64,000 bases of DNA from Natronosalvus vescus (lineage in GTDB: Archaea > Halobacteriota > Halobacteria > Halobacteriales > Natrialbaceae), in contig NZ_CP099546.1 in NCBI RefSeq assembly GCF_023973145.1, forward strand, positions 2,666,001 to 2,730,000. Reading direction: 5' to 3'. Below, in pieces: positions 16,481 through 25,843 of the stretch. The notes under the pieces were generated by a model. That model was not told the origin of the DNA. It saw only the letters and a list, made by a program, of their open reading frames with translations, and ran no database searches. How positions within the stretch are numbered: the first letter of the stretch is position 1; each line of letters opens with the position of its first letter. The position numbers and the translations under genes are program-made.

Positions 16481-16859
16481 TCGTGATCACCCATGTGGCC
16501 CGCGTGAGATGTCTTTACTGACGATAACGCGTTAGTGATAAACAATATCGAGCACCGGTATAAACGTTGTCCACCGGAACCCTCGTGGGGAGGAACCGGT
16601 GCCGACCCGAGGGGATCGGTTTCCCGCCCCTGCAAAGCGACGTTTTCACCTCTCGAGGCCGTGTTTCGAGACCAACTGCCGGATACACGACCAGTTGCAA
16701 TTGATGGAAGTCGCGTTTTACTCCCGGATTCGGTCGGCCTCGAGGATGGCCTCGCCACCGAGTCAGGGAACCGCCAAATCTAGTAAACCATGATGTTTAT
16801 GGGCGCTCGAGTGGCGTCGATAAAATAAAGGGGCGTGGCGGCTAGCGTACGAATAACGG
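16481..16859. promoter_or_regulatory. glpK-glpABC divergent control region (379 nt, no gene)
   Basis: No convincing coding sequence. The glpK side has TATA-like TGTTTATC (about 16537-16545, minus strand) and GTTTATA (about 16559-16565). The glpA side has the clear TATA at 16819-16830. Near the glpA side AAAC-CATGAT-GTTT (about 16787-16800) is a short inverted repeat that could serve as an operator. The likely regulator would be a GlpR-type repressor, which is not in the window. Confidence 0.5.
16819..16830 (+). promoter_or_regulatory. TATA box of glpABC
   Basis: GATAAAATAAAG lies 29 nt before the glpA ATG at 16860 and stands out from its GC-rich surroundings. It predicts an mRNA with almost no leader. 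Confidence 0.6.
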
Positions 16860-18659
16860 ATGGCACCCAGTACTGAGGTACTCGTGATTGGCGGGGGGTC
16901 GACCGGCTGTGGCATCGCCCGTGACCTGGCGATGCGCGGCATCGACGTCACCCTCGTCGAACGCGGGAACCTCACCCACGGAACGACCGGGCGAATGCAC
17001 GGCCTGTTACACAGTGGTGGACGGTACGCCGTCTCCGATCAGGCCAGCGCGACGGAGTGTATCGAGGAGACCACGATCCTCGGGGAGATTGCGGGCCACT
17101 GCGTCGAGATGACCGGCGGGCTGTTCGTCCAGCGGCCGGAGGACTCTGACGAGTACTTCAAGCGAAAACTCCAGGGCTGTCGGGACTGCAACATCCCTGC
17201 CCGCGTCGTGTCGGGCCGGGAGGCGCGCGAGATCGAACCCGCGCTCGCCAGCGACGTCAAACGGGCGATCGAGGTGCCCGATGGCGCCGTCGATCCGTTC
17301 AGACTCTGCGTGGCGAACGCCCTCGACGCCCAGCGCCACGGTGCGCGCATCGAAACCCACGCCGAGGTTATCGACCTGCTTCGCGACGGCGACGACATCT
17401 ACGGCGTCACCGTGCGTCACGATTCGGGGCCCGGGAAACGTACCCACCGAACGGCCGGCTCGACCGAGGACATCACCGCCGAATACGTCGTCAACGCCGC
17501 CGGTGCGTGGGCCGGCCAGATCGGCGCGATGGCCGACCTCGAGGTCGCCGTTCGCCCGTCGAAAGGCGTCATGACGATCATGAACGTCCGGCAGGTCGAC
17601 ACGGTGATCAACCGCTGTCGACCCAAGGGCGACGCCGACATCATCGTCCCCCACGAGACGACGGTGATCCTCGGGACGACCGACGAGGAGGTCAATGATC
17701 CGGACGACTACCCCGAAGAACAGTGGGAAGTCGATGCGATGATCGACACGCTCTCGGAACTGGTGCCGAAGCTCGCGAAAGCCCGGACGATCCGCTCGTT
17801 CTGGGGCGTCCGGCCGCTGTACGAGCCGCCGGGAACCGGCACCGTCGACCCGACCGACATCACGCGGGACTTCTTCCTGCTCGACCATGCCAACCGCGAC
17901 GGGGTTACCGGGATGACGAGCATCGTCGGCGGCAAGCTGACCACCTACCGTCTGATGGCCGAGAAGATCAGCGACCACGTTTGTTCGAAACTCGGCCATC
18001 GGGCGGAGTGTGAAACCGCCGAGACACCGCTCCCCGGCAGCGAGAACCTCGAGGTGCTCGAGTCGGCGATGGACGACTTCGGTCTGCGGTCGCCGATCGC
18101 TCGACGGAGCAGGGATCGGCTGGGAAGCCGCGCACCGGACGTCCTCGAGACCGACGAACCCAACCCCGTGATCTGCAACTGCGAGGGCGTCACGCGGGCG
18201 GAGGTTCGAGACGCGATCGAGCAGTCGGGCTCCGACCTCAACGCCGTCCGCATCCGCACCCGGGCGTCGATGGGCAACTGCCAGGGCGGGTTTTGCTGTC
18301 ACCTGCTGGCCAACGAGCTGTACCCAACCTACGACGAGCCGACGGCACGCGCGGCCTACGACGAGCTGTTTCAAGAGCGCTGGAAGGGCGAACGCCACGC
18401 CCTCTGGGGCGAACAGCTCTCCCAGGCGATGTTGAACTACGCGCTGCACGCGACGACGCTGAACGGGGATGGCGACCCGGCTCGAGGTGACGACTCGATC
18501 GACTTCGAGACGTTCGACAGCGGGCAGACGGACTCGAGGCAAGGAACCATCTTCCCCGACGGTGGCACCTCGTCCACACCTGGTGCCACCCCGTCTACAT
18601 CTGACGACCCCTCGCACATGCCTGGTGAGAAGGACGATACGCCCGGAGGCGATCGCTAG
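16860..18659 (+). CDS. glpA: Glycerol-3-phosphate dehydrogenase subunit A
   Basis: FAD-containing subunit oxidising glycerol 3-phosphate to dihydroxyacetone phosphate and passing electrons to the respiratory chain. 599 residues. The FAD-binding motif [15 protein letters not shown] is at residues 9-23. The catalytic domain continues to about 390 ([22 protein letters not shown]). A C-terminal BFD-like [2Fe-2S] domain carries CNCEGVT and CQGGFCC (about 438-490). The last 60 residues are low-complexity acidic sequence. It abuts glpB without a gap, first gene of glpABC. Confidence 0.95.
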   Translation: MAPSTEVLVIGGGSTGCGIARDLAMRGIDVTLVERGNLTHGTTGRMHGLLHSGGRYAVSDQASATECIEETTILGEIAGHCVEMTGGLFVQRPEDSDEYFKRKLQGCRDCNIPARVVSGREAREIEPALASDVKRAIEVPDGAVDPFRLCVANALDAQRHGARIETHAEVIDLLRDGDDIYGVTVRHDSGPGKRTHRTAGSTEDITAEYVVNAAGAWAGQIGAMADLEVAVRPSKGVMTIMNVRQVDTVINRCRPKGDADIIVPHETTVILGTTDEEVNDPDDYPEEQWEVDAMIDTLSELVPKLAKARTIRSFWGVRPLYEPPGTGTVDPTDITRDFFLLDHANRDGVTGMTSIVGGKLTTYRLMAEKISDHVCSKLGHRAECETAETPLPGSENLEVLESAMDDFGLRSPIARRSRDRLGSRAPDVLETDEPNPVICNCEGVTRAEVRDAIEQSGSDLNAVRIRTRASMGNCQGGFCCHLLANELYPTYDEPTARAAYDELFQERWKGERHALWGEQLSQAMLNYALHATTLNGDGDPARGDDSIDFETFDSGQTDSRQGTIFPDGGTSSTPGATPSTSDDPSHMPGEKDDTPGGDR

Positions 18660-19943
18660 ATGGCCATCACCGACGACGTCCTCGTCATCGGCGGCGGGCT
18701 CGCTGGGGCGACCGCCGCCCTCGCCGCGGCTGAACACGGCCACCGCGTCCGCCTGCTAACGTACAAACAGAGCACGCTCCGCCACGCCAGCGGGCTGATC
18801 GACGTGCTCGGCTACACCCTTGGGGGCGACGGGCCGCTGTCGAATCCGTTCACCGCCCTCGAGGATCTTCCAGAACGCCACCCGTACAGCCTGGTCGGGC
18901 GGGAGGCCGTTCGCGACGCGCTGCACTTCTTCGACGCTGTCGTCGGCGACACTTACGCCGGCGCGCACACGAACGTGAACGCACTCGTGCCCACGAGTAG
19001 CGGCTCGATCAAGCCGACAGCCCGCTACCCCGCCGCCGTCGCACCAGGGCTGGCGAGCGATCCTCGAGACTGCCTGCTCGTTGGCTTTGCGACCCTGCCG
19101 GACTTCTGCGCCCCGCTCGCCGCCGACCATCTCCTGGATACTGGCGTCCCGTTCGACGTTCGTGGCGTCACGCTGTCGTTCCCCGGCATCCGGCGTGACG
19201 ATGCGAAGGTGACCCGGTACGCACACATTCTCGACCGCGACGAGGGCGTCGACATCGGCCGCGGGACGACCTCCGCTCGCGCCGCGCTGGCCGCGCTCGT
19301 CCGTGAACACCTCGAGGACGAAGCCCGCGTCGGGTTCCCGCCGATCCTCGGCGACGACAATCATTCGGTGGTTCGGCGCGACCTGGAGGAACGCCTCGGC
19401 GTCGACGTCTTCGAAGTCCCCTCCGGGCCGCCGAGTCTCCCCGGAATGCGCCTCGAGGATCGCCTGTATGAGGCGCTCGAGGCCGCCGGGGTTCGCGTGA
19501 CCACCGGCGTTCCGGTCGTCGGCTACGAGGCCACAGACGGTCGAATCGAACACGTCCTTGTCGACCGGAAGGGACAGGACGTCCCGTACCAGGCAGGGGA
19601 GTACGTCCTCGCGACCGGCGGACTCGTCGGCAAGGGCGTTCGATCCGACCGCGACCGGGTGTACGAACCGATTTTCGACTGTCACGTCGACCACGCACCG
19701 GATCGGTACGACTGGTTCGACGGCGACGCCTTCGGCGACCATCCGTTCGCCAGCTTCGGGGTGACCGTAGACGACGACCTGCGGCCGCTCACTGCCGACG
19801 GGGGTCTCGAGTTCGAGAACGTGCGGGCGGCCGGCGGCGTCCTCTCGGGCTACGACTTCGCCGCCGAGAAATCGGGCAGCGGCGTCTCGCTGGCGACCGG
19901 ATTCGTCGCCGGCGACCGCGCTGGTGCGGAGGTGAGTCGATGA
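18660..19943 (+). CDS. glpB: Glycerol-3-phosphate dehydrogenase subunit B
   Basis: Second flavoprotein subunit of the membrane-associated GlpABC complex, 427 residues. The dinucleotide-binding motif VLVIGGGLAGATAALAAAEH is at the N-terminus, and RHASGLIDVLGY and AGGVLSGYDFAAEKSGSGV near the C-terminus are typical of GlpB. It starts immediately after the glpA stop. A 34-codon mini-ORF bridges its stop codon to glpC. Confidence 0.93.
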   Translation: MAITDDVLVIGGGLAGATAALAAAEHGHRVRLLTYKQSTLRHASGLIDVLGYTLGGDGPLSNPFTALEDLPERHPYSLVGREAVRDALHFFDAVVGDTYAGAHTNVNALVPTSSGSIKPTARYPAAVAPGLASDPRDCLLVGFATLPDFCAPLAADHLLDTGVPFDVRGVTLSFPGIRRDDAKVTRYAHILDRDEGVDIGRGTTSARAALAALVREHLEDEARVGFPPILGDDNHSVVRRDLEERLGVDVFEVPSGPPSLPGMRLEDRLYEALEAAGVRVTTGVPVVGYEATDGRIEHVLVDRKGQDVPYQAGEYVLATGGLVGKGVRSDRDRVYEPIFDCHVDHAPDRYDWFDGDAFGDHPFASFGVTVDDDLRPLTADGGLEFENVRAAGGVLSGYDFAAEKSGSGVSLATGFVAGDRAGAEVSR

Positions 19944-20044
19944 CCCTTGCCTCGAGTTCGAGAGCCAGCGACCGCCATCAGTGCCCACTAGGACGAGCGA
20001 TAGGCGATGCGACGCGGACGACCCACACCGTGGTGATTCGATGA
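19940..20044 (+). other. 34-codon mini-ORF bridging glpB and glpC
   Basis: An ATG at 19940 overlaps the glpB stop (ATGA), and the frame ends in a TGA at 20042-20044 that overlaps the glpC ATG at 20041 (ATGA). The peptide (MTLASSSRASDRHQ...) has no recognisable domain. It could carry ribosomes across the 97-nt gap by coupling, or be chance. Confidence 0.3.
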
Positions 20045-21378
20045 GCGACACAGCACACCCACCCGACGATCAGGTACCAGAGGACGAGGACGAGGACGAG
20101 TTCGAGCCGATTCAGGTGTTCTCGGAGCCGACGGCGATGGATCTCCGACCCGGCGCCGACAACTGTTATAAGTGCTCGACGTGCGACACGAACTGCCCGG
20201 TCGCCGAGGTTGACGACGAATTCCCCGGGCCGAAGTTCCAAGGGCCCGAACAGTGGCGGCTCAAACGCCAGGACGATACCGACATCGACGACTCGATCAT
20301 GAAGTGTTCGAACTGCATGCGCTGCGACGACGCCTGCCCATCGGAGGTTCCCCTCTCCCAGATGCACAACACGGCCCGCGGGGAGTACGTCGACACCCAC
20401 ATGAGCAAGCGTTCGATCGAATACTGGCGCAACCGGTTGCTCTCGAACTACCGACTCATGGCACACCTCGGGAGCAAGGTGCCCCGTCTGACGAACTTCG
20501 TCATGGGGCTCCGGGTAACGAAACTGTTCAACGAGAAGGTGCTGGGGATTACGAGCGAACGTGAATTCCCCGAGTTCGCCACCGAAACCTTCCGCCAGTG
20601 GTGGCGAACACGCGGCGGTGCAAGGGTTACGAACCCGGACAAGCGCATCGCGTACTTCCACGGCTGTTACTCGAACTACAACACCCCCGAGGTCGGCAAA
20701 GCCCTCGTCAGGGTCTTCGAACACTTCGGCTACGAGGTACTCGTTCCCGACCAGCGCTGCTCTGGCACGCCAATGTACGCGAACGGAATGCTCGGAGACG
20801 CGCGCCGGGCCGCCGAGACGAACGTGCCCGAACTCGCCGCCGCCATCGACGACGGCGCCGACGTGATCGCCTCCTGTACCTCCTGTTCGATGTCGCTTCG
20901 CCAGGAGTACCCCGAACTGTTCGACCTCGAGAACGTCGAAACCGTCTCGGACAACACCTGGGACGCCCTCGAGTACCTCCGCGTCCACGAGGATCTCGAG
21001 AACGCGCTCGAGGGAACTGCGGTCGACCACCCGGACGTCGCCTACCACGCCCCGTGTCACGCCCGCAACCAGGGTCTCGACGGACAGGCCGTGGAAGTGC
21101 TCTCGGCCATCGACGGCATCGACGCCCACGACGTCGGTGACTCCTGTTCGGGCATCTCGGGTACCTACGGCTGGAAGGACGAGAACTACGAGACCTCGAT
21201 GGCCATCGGCGAGGAGATGTTCGAGCACATGCTAGCCAGCGAAGCCGACACGGGGCTCACCGAGTGTCCGACCTGCTCGATGCAGATGGAACACGGCACC
21301 GGGTACTCGATCAGTCACCCGCTCGAGATCCTTGCGGAGGCGCTCGTCGGCGACGCTTCCGAGGCGGGGGCCGCCTGA
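20041..21378 (+). CDS. glpC: Glycerol-3-phosphate dehydrogenase subunit C
   Basis: Iron-sulfur subunit linking GlpAB to the quinone pool, 445 residues. Two [4Fe-4S] motifs occur near the N-terminus: CYKCSTCDTNCP (about 41-52) and CSNCMRCDDACP (about 86-97). Two CCG domains follow, with FHGCYSN, CSGTPMY, SCTSCSMS, APCHARNQG and SCSGISGTYG. The N-terminus is acidic (DEDEDEFEPI). The ATG at 20041 is preferred to an in-frame GTG at 19981. Its stop overlaps the next gene's ATG (ATGA). Confidence 0.94.
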   Translation: MSDTAHPPDDQVPEDEDEDEFEPIQVFSEPTAMDLRPGADNCYKCSTCDTNCPVAEVDDEFPGPKFQGPEQWRLKRQDDTDIDDSIMKCSNCMRCDDACPSEVPLSQMHNTARGEYVDTHMSKRSIEYWRNRLLSNYRLMAHLGSKVPRLTNFVMGLRVTKLFNEKVLGITSEREFPEFATETFRQWWRTRGGARVTNPDKRIAYFHGCYSNYNTPEVGKALVRVFEHFGYEVLVPDQRCSGTPMYANGMLGDARRAAETNVPELAAAIDDGADVIASCTSCSMSLRQEYPELFDLENVETVSDNTWDALEYLRVHEDLENALEGTAVDHPDVAYHAPCHARNQGLDGQAVEVLSAIDGIDAHDVGDSCSGISGTYGWKDENYETSMAIGEEMFEHMLASEADTGLTECPTCSMQMEHGTGYSISHPLEILAEALVGDASEAGAA

Positions 21379-22565
21379 TGAATCTCGAGGAGCGCATCGC
21401 CCGGCGACACACGGCCAGCGGTCGGGCGGGTCTCCTCCTCGACAGGAACGCACTCAGTCCGACCGTCCACTTGCCGACGCCGATCGGCCGCGGGACGGAA
21501 CTCGAGCGCCTCCTCGACGCCGTCGAACCCGTGTTCGCTGGAGAGTTGCCTGCCCCGTTCGCTGTGGCCGGCCCACCTGGATCAGGAACGTCTGCTATCG
21601 TGACTGCGCTGTTCGACGCGCTCACGGCTGAACTGGCAGGCAATCGCCAGGCCATCGGGACGACAACACGCGCTGGAACCGATACCGGCGAGCCGACGAC
21701 CTGGTTCGTGACCGTCGACGCCCGGCGGGTGACCAGCGCCTTCGCGTTCTATCGGGCAGTCCTCTCGACGATTTCCGCCGAACCGGTTCCAACGAGTGGG
21801 GTCGGAACGGCTGCTCTTCGAGAACGCATGAGACAACGACTCGAGTCCCCGGACAATCAGGTCGTCATCGCAATCGACCACCACGACGAACCCGAGACGC
21901 TCACAGCCAACAGAGTGTCGACCCTGCTCGATGCCGTCACCGACAGCACCACGGTCGTCCCGGTAGGTCAGCGCGTCCCCGACGACTGGGGACACCCCGT
22001 CGTCGACATCCCGGCCTATCGCCACCACGAACTCGTCGACATCCTCTCCGAACGGGCCTCCGCCGGCCTGACTGGGGGCGCACTCGACCACCAGACGATC
22101 CGCTCGCTCGCCGCCTGGGCCGACGGCAACGCCCACGACGCCCTGTCGGCCCTGTTCAATGGCGCGATCCTGGCCAGCGAGTCAGGTGAGGAAACGATCG
22201 AGTCGGCGTCACTCGAGCGAGCCAAAGCCGACGTCCCGACAGACTGCGTCCACGTCGACAGGGCGCTGGCGTTGCCGGAAACCCGCCAGCAGGTGCTCTG
22301 TGCGCTGGTCGGGCTCGGATCGACGGGTGGACGTGAACGAGAGCGACTGCCGGAACGCCCGATCCGTGACCTCGCCACCGAGATCGCCGATCGCGGCGAT
22401 CTCGCCGCCGGTACGGTCAAACGATTGTTGTACGAACTCGCCGAGCACGGGCTACTCGAGCGGATTCCACTCGAGTCCTCCGGCAGTGGTCGACAACCGA
22501 GTACGCTCGAGCCGCGATTTCCGACGATTGCGTTTCGGGCGCTGACGACTGTCCAACCGTCTTAA
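21378..22565 (+). CDS. Orc1/Cdc6-like AAA+ ATPase, degenerate
   Basis: 395 residues with the layout of archaeal Cdc6: LPTPIGRGTELERLLDAVEP before a P-loop region, then AAA+ core, then a C-terminal winged-helix-like part (DLAAGTVKRLLYELAEHGLL). The Walker A is GPPGSGTS, lacking the invariant lysine (GxxGxGKS/T), and Walker B is VVIAIDHHDEPE instead of a DE pair at the end of the strand. ATP hydrolysis is therefore doubtful. It starts inside the glpC stop codon (ATGA) and is probably cotranscribed with glpABC. No origin-like repeats are adjacent. Function is open: a divergent initiator paralogue or a regulator. Confidence 0.7.
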   Translation: MNLEERIARRHTASGRAGLLLDRNALSPTVHLPTPIGRGTELERLLDAVEPVFAGELPAPFAVAGPPGSGTSAIVTALFDALTAELAGNRQAIGTTTRAGTDTGEPTTWFVTVDARRVTSAFAFYRAVLSTISAEPVPTSGVGTAALRERMRQRLESPDNQVVIAIDHHDEPETLTANRVSTLLDAVTDSTTVVPVGQRVPDDWGHPVVDIPAYRHHELVDILSERASAGLTGGALDHQTIRSLAAWADGNAHDALSALFNGAILASESGEETIESASLERAKADVPTDCVHVDRALALPETRQQVLCALVGLGSTGGRERERLPERPIRDLATEIADRGDLAAGTVKRLLYELAEHGLLERIPLESSGSGRQPSTLEPRFPTIAFRALTTVQPS

Positions 22566-22610
22566 AAGCTGTCGTCGTCGCTTCGAAAACCAGGAACAGC
22601 CGTATCAGCT

Positions 22611-25600
22611 CTAGCGAGTCGGCTCGAGGGCGATCATCGGCGTTCTCGCATCCGTCGTATTGTTGTCTGTCTCGTTATCGTTCGCGTTTTCGGTTTCGTC
22701 ATCGCTGTCGTTCGCGTCGTCAGCATCCGTCTCGCCGTCCTCTTCGCCGACACCCTCATCATTCGCATCCGGGTCGGCTTCCGGCGGTTCGGGTTCGGCA
22801 TCAGGATCCGGTACGACCTCGCCGTCACCCGGCTCGAGAACCAACTCGATCGTCTCGCCGTCGACGACGGCCGTCTCCGGTACGTCGGTCGTGCCGAGAT
22901 ACTCGCGTTCGATCTCGCCATCCTCGGGCGTTCCGACGAACACCTCGTACTCGGCGTTATCGGTGGCAGTCACGGCGCTGTCCGCGTACCCATCGTCCGG
23001 CCCGAGCGTGTTGTCCGTGGCGTAAGGCACGGTCAGCTCGTAGGTGCCGTCCTCGTTCACCTCGGCTTGCTGGGTGTAGGTGAACGTTCGCCCGGCGTTC
23101 GTCTCGAGTTCGACCTGCGCGTACACGCGGTCGGCGTCTCCAACTTCACCGTCGACGATACCGCTGATCGTCGCGCCGTCGACGCGCTCGAACGTTTTGA
23201 CCGAGGAGACGACCTCCGCGTTGTACACGTACTGGGTGGTAAGCATCCCCTCTATCTGGTAGTTTTGCTGGAACAGCGTTGCCTCGTTGGCCGCACTCGC
23301 GCCTTCGAGCATGGCGTCGATGTTTTGGATCTGCTCGTTGTAGCCGGTCGGCGCACCGAAGCGCTCCGAGCTGACCGTGATGTCGAAGGCCTGGCCGTTC
23401 GGCAGGACGTGGATCTCCGAGCCGACGATCGAGAACCAGTTCGACTCGTGAACCAGCCGGTAGTGTTCCATTCCCTCGGCATCGTCGAGGTACAGCGATG
23501 CGAGCATCGTGTTTCGGTACTGCTCGTTTGTCGTCGACACCTCGAGCTCCTGGCCCTCGACGTTCGCCATGTCGCTCTCGGCGTACTGTTCATACTCGGT
23601 TTCGGTCCACTCCGTGATCGCGCTGAATTTGCCACCGGCCATCTGGTCGTCGATCATCACGTACCGAATCTCCTCGTGGCCTGACTCGCCTTCGAGGTCG
23701 GCTTCGATCTGCTCGAGCGGGCGGTTGACGACCGGCACGTCGGCCGCAACGCCGTCGAGGATCGCCTCACCGTGGGCTTCCTCCTGGGCGAGTAAGTACC
23801 ACGACGACGAGCGCGCGTTCGACTGGAACGGGTTCGAGTGGGGCATCCGCTCGGCGTTCGTCGTGATCAGGTGGCCGTAGTCCCACCAGGACATCACGCC
23901 GTAGGCGCCGACCGGGTAGTCGTAGTCACCGTCATCGGGGTACTCGTAGGTGCCGTAGTACTCGAGCTGGCTCTGGTTGCCCGCTCCGGCCCAGTTACCG
24001 GATTCGGGCGTGCTCTCGAGCATCCACTGGGTGGATTCGTCCCAGACGACCGCGTCACCGCTCGGGTTCGCGGCGGCACCGCGATCCCAGGCGGTGGCAC
24101 CGGGGCCGGCGATCGGTGGCAGTAGCGGCATAAACAGCATCATCACGACGAGGAAGATCGCGATTACCTGGTAGGTCTCGATCTCCCGTATCTGCTGGGC
24201 ACTACCGTGAAAGTCGATCTGGAGCAAGCGAGCGATGTCGGCGACGAAGACGGCGTTCAGCACGGCGACCGCGAGCACGAGGTAGTAGGCGAACCGGATC
24301 TGCGTTGCCGCCATACTCGTCAGGAACAGCGTCCAGACGACGATCAGGGTGTACTCGGTGCGCCACTCACGGCCGAACAGCGGGCGAATGAGGAGGAATG
24401 CGAGGCCGCCGAGCATGGTGAAGAAGGCGGCACCGAACTCGTTGAAGACGTGGTTGGCGAAGTTGTCGGGGCGCTGGGCTTCGGAGATGGTTGCGTCGGT
24501 TGCCGTTGCGCCGAACGGGATCAGTCGCCGGTAGAGGTTATCGAGAATCGTGTTGAAGATGTCAGGCAGCACGACCGCCATAACCAGCAACGATGCACCC
24601 ATGATCCCGACGATTGCAGCCGGGTAGTACTCCCGCTGGAGTGAGCGGCCGTCCCACTGGCGTGCCAGCCAGGCCATAAACACTGCACCAATGGCGACGA
24701 CTCCCGCCGTCAGCGGCTGGATGTAGCTAAAACTCGTGGGACTCGAACCGGGCTCCTCGAGAAGCGCCAGCGTCATGATCGTCGTGACGCCCATGCTGAC
24801 CGCAGCGACGAACGCGAGGTGATCGGGTGAGCGTCCGCGGAGGTACTGCACACAGAGGCTGACGACGAAGAAGGTTCCAAAGATCCCGACGAGGACGACG
24901 CCCGGGGGCCAGACCCAGATGTAGAGACCGGTTGCGAACCCGGCGAGTGCGCTGTAGATTGTCGGTCGGCGAAGAGTGTCCCAGTCTCGAGCCTCGACGA
25001 GCTCCCAGATCGGTCGATCCTGTTCGGCGACGCGAAGGGCAACCATCATCGCGAGGACGGCGATCGCCATGAACAGCACCTCAGCAACGTGGTGCTGGAG
25101 TTGGCCGACGGTCGAGCGCGAGAGGAACTGGCCGCGGGAGAGTGCGAGGACGACGACCGCGACGAGTCCGCCGAGCGTCCCCCCGAGACGACGTCCAATG
25201 AAGAAGACGGGGAGTGCAACGAGAGCGGCCATTACTGGAACGGCGACGATGGCGACAGTGTACAACGTCTCTGTCGACGGGGAGCCGAGACCGACGATCA
25301 TCGCTGCGGTGACGATTAGCTGATCGAACAGGGTGCCAAACTGGCCAACGTACCGGCCGGTGGGGAACGACGTCCAGATGTCGAACGGCATCGTGTACGG
25401 ATAGTTCTCGGCCGTCCACTGTACCGTTCGCCAATGATACCACGAGTCGACGGCAGACAGCCTGGGTTCGCCGTCGGCCATCGCAACTCGGTCGTACGAT
25501 TGGAGCCGCGTCCACAGCATGAAGAGCATCACGAGCCCAAGCACGGGCACGTGATACCACCGCTCGAGTGTCTCGAGCGTCGAGACGGTCGTTTCGCTCT

Positions 25601-25625
25601 CGACGCGCTCAGTGTCCGTACTCAT
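22611..25625 (-). CDS. aglB: AglB, archaeal oligosaccharyltransferase (STT3 family)
   Basis: Transfers the dolichol-linked glycan to Asn-X-Ser/Thr sites on S-layer and other exported proteins. 1004 residues. About 13 membrane segments occupy residues 20-500, including the first-loop motif SAVDSWYHWRT with the catalytic acidic residue. The signature WWDYG is in SWWDYGHLITTNAERMP (about 595-612), at the start of the extracellular domain. Beta-rich domains follow, then an Asp/Glu/Asn-rich tail of about 60 residues. The ATG at 25625 is chosen over an upstream in-frame start because the promoter motif at 25649-25663 is 23 nt upstream. It is the key enzyme of this locus. Confidence 0.95.
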   Translation of the reverse strand: MSTDTERVESETTVSTLETLERWYHVPVLGLVMLFMLWTRLQSYDRVAMADGEPRLSAVDSWYHWRTVQWTAENYPYTMPFDIWTSFPTGRYVGQFGTLFDQLIVTAAMIVGLGSPSTETLYTVAIVAVPVMAALVALPVFFIGRRLGGTLGGLVAVVVLALSRGQFLSRSTVGQLQHHVAEVLFMAIAVLAMMVALRVAEQDRPIWELVEARDWDTLRRPTIYSALAGFATGLYIWVWPPGVVLVGIFGTFFVVSLCVQYLRGRSPDHLAFVAAVSMGVTTIMTLALLEEPGSSPTSFSYIQPLTAGVVAIGAVFMAWLARQWDGRSLQREYYPAAIVGIMGASLLVMAVVLPDIFNTILDNLYRRLIPFGATATDATISEAQRPDNFANHVFNEFGAAFFTMLGGLAFLLIRPLFGREWRTEYTLIVVWTLFLTSMAATQIRFAYYLVLAVAVLNAVFVADIARLLQIDFHGSAQQIREIETYQVIAIFLVVMMLFMPLLPPIAGPGATAWDRGAAANPSGDAVVWDESTQWMLESTPESGNWAGAGNQSQLEYYGTYEYPDDGDYDYPVGAYGVMSWWDYGHLITTNAERMPHSNPFQSNARSSSWYLLAQEEAHGEAILDGVAADVPVVNRPLEQIEADLEGESGHEEIRYVMIDDQMAGGKFSAITEWTETEYEQYAESDMANVEGQELEVSTTNEQYRNTMLASLYLDDAEGMEHYRLVHESNWFSIVGSEIHVLPNGQAFDITVSSERFGAPTGYNEQIQNIDAMLEGASAANEATLFQQNYQIEGMLTTQYVYNAEVVSSVKTFERVDGATISGIVDGEVGDADRVYAQVELETNAGRTFTYTQQAEVNEDGTYELTVPYATDNTLGPDDGYADSAVTATDNAEYEVFVGTPEDGEIEREYLGTTDVPETAVVDGETIELVLEPGDGEVVPDPDAEPEPPEADPDANDEGVGEEDGETDADDANDSDDETENANDNETDNNTTDARTPMIALEPTR

Positions 25626-25648
25626 TAGCTTGCACGAGACGTAAGTCA

Positions 25649-25663
25649 AGAATAAGCCTTGTC
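25649..25663 (-). promoter_or_regulatory. aglB promoter, copy 1 of a 15-bp shared motif
   Basis: Minus strand GACAAGGCTTATTCT, with the TATA-like CTTATT. It ends 23 nt before the aglB ATG. The identical 15 bases occur on the plus strand at 25806-25820 with the same 23-nt spacing to the divergent glycosyltransferase ATG. Confidence 0.75.
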
Positions 25664-25805
25664 ATATCGCATCTCACTTTCTCATCAGTTGTGGCGTGGT
25701 GGTTCGGATACAGTTCGATGGGGTGAGAGTTGCCTTTTTCTCGAGCGAGTGTAGCTGGCTGAGCACACTTCGAGTCGTGATCGAGCGCCGTGATACTGAC
25801 CGAAG

Positions 25806-25820
25806 GACAAGGCTTATTCT
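25806..25820 (+). promoter_or_regulatory. Glycosyltransferase promoter, copy 2 of the 15-bp shared motif
   Basis: Plus strand GACAAGGCTTATTCT, 23 nt before the ATG at 25844. It is a perfect inverted copy of 25649-25663. Both spacings predict leaderless mRNAs, and the identity upstream of the TATA core suggests shared TFB or regulator recognition. Confidence 0.75.
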
Positions 25821-25843
25821 CCACACGTCAGAACGACCTGCCA

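Noticed and set aside
16477-16758. 93-residue minus-strand frame whose stop overlaps the glpK start
   Set aside because: Arg/Ser-rich, covers the likely glpK promoter, and has no similarity. The overlap is probably chance.
17007-18743. 578-residue minus-strand frame opposite glpA
   Set aside because: No domain similarity; a shadow of glpA codon bias.
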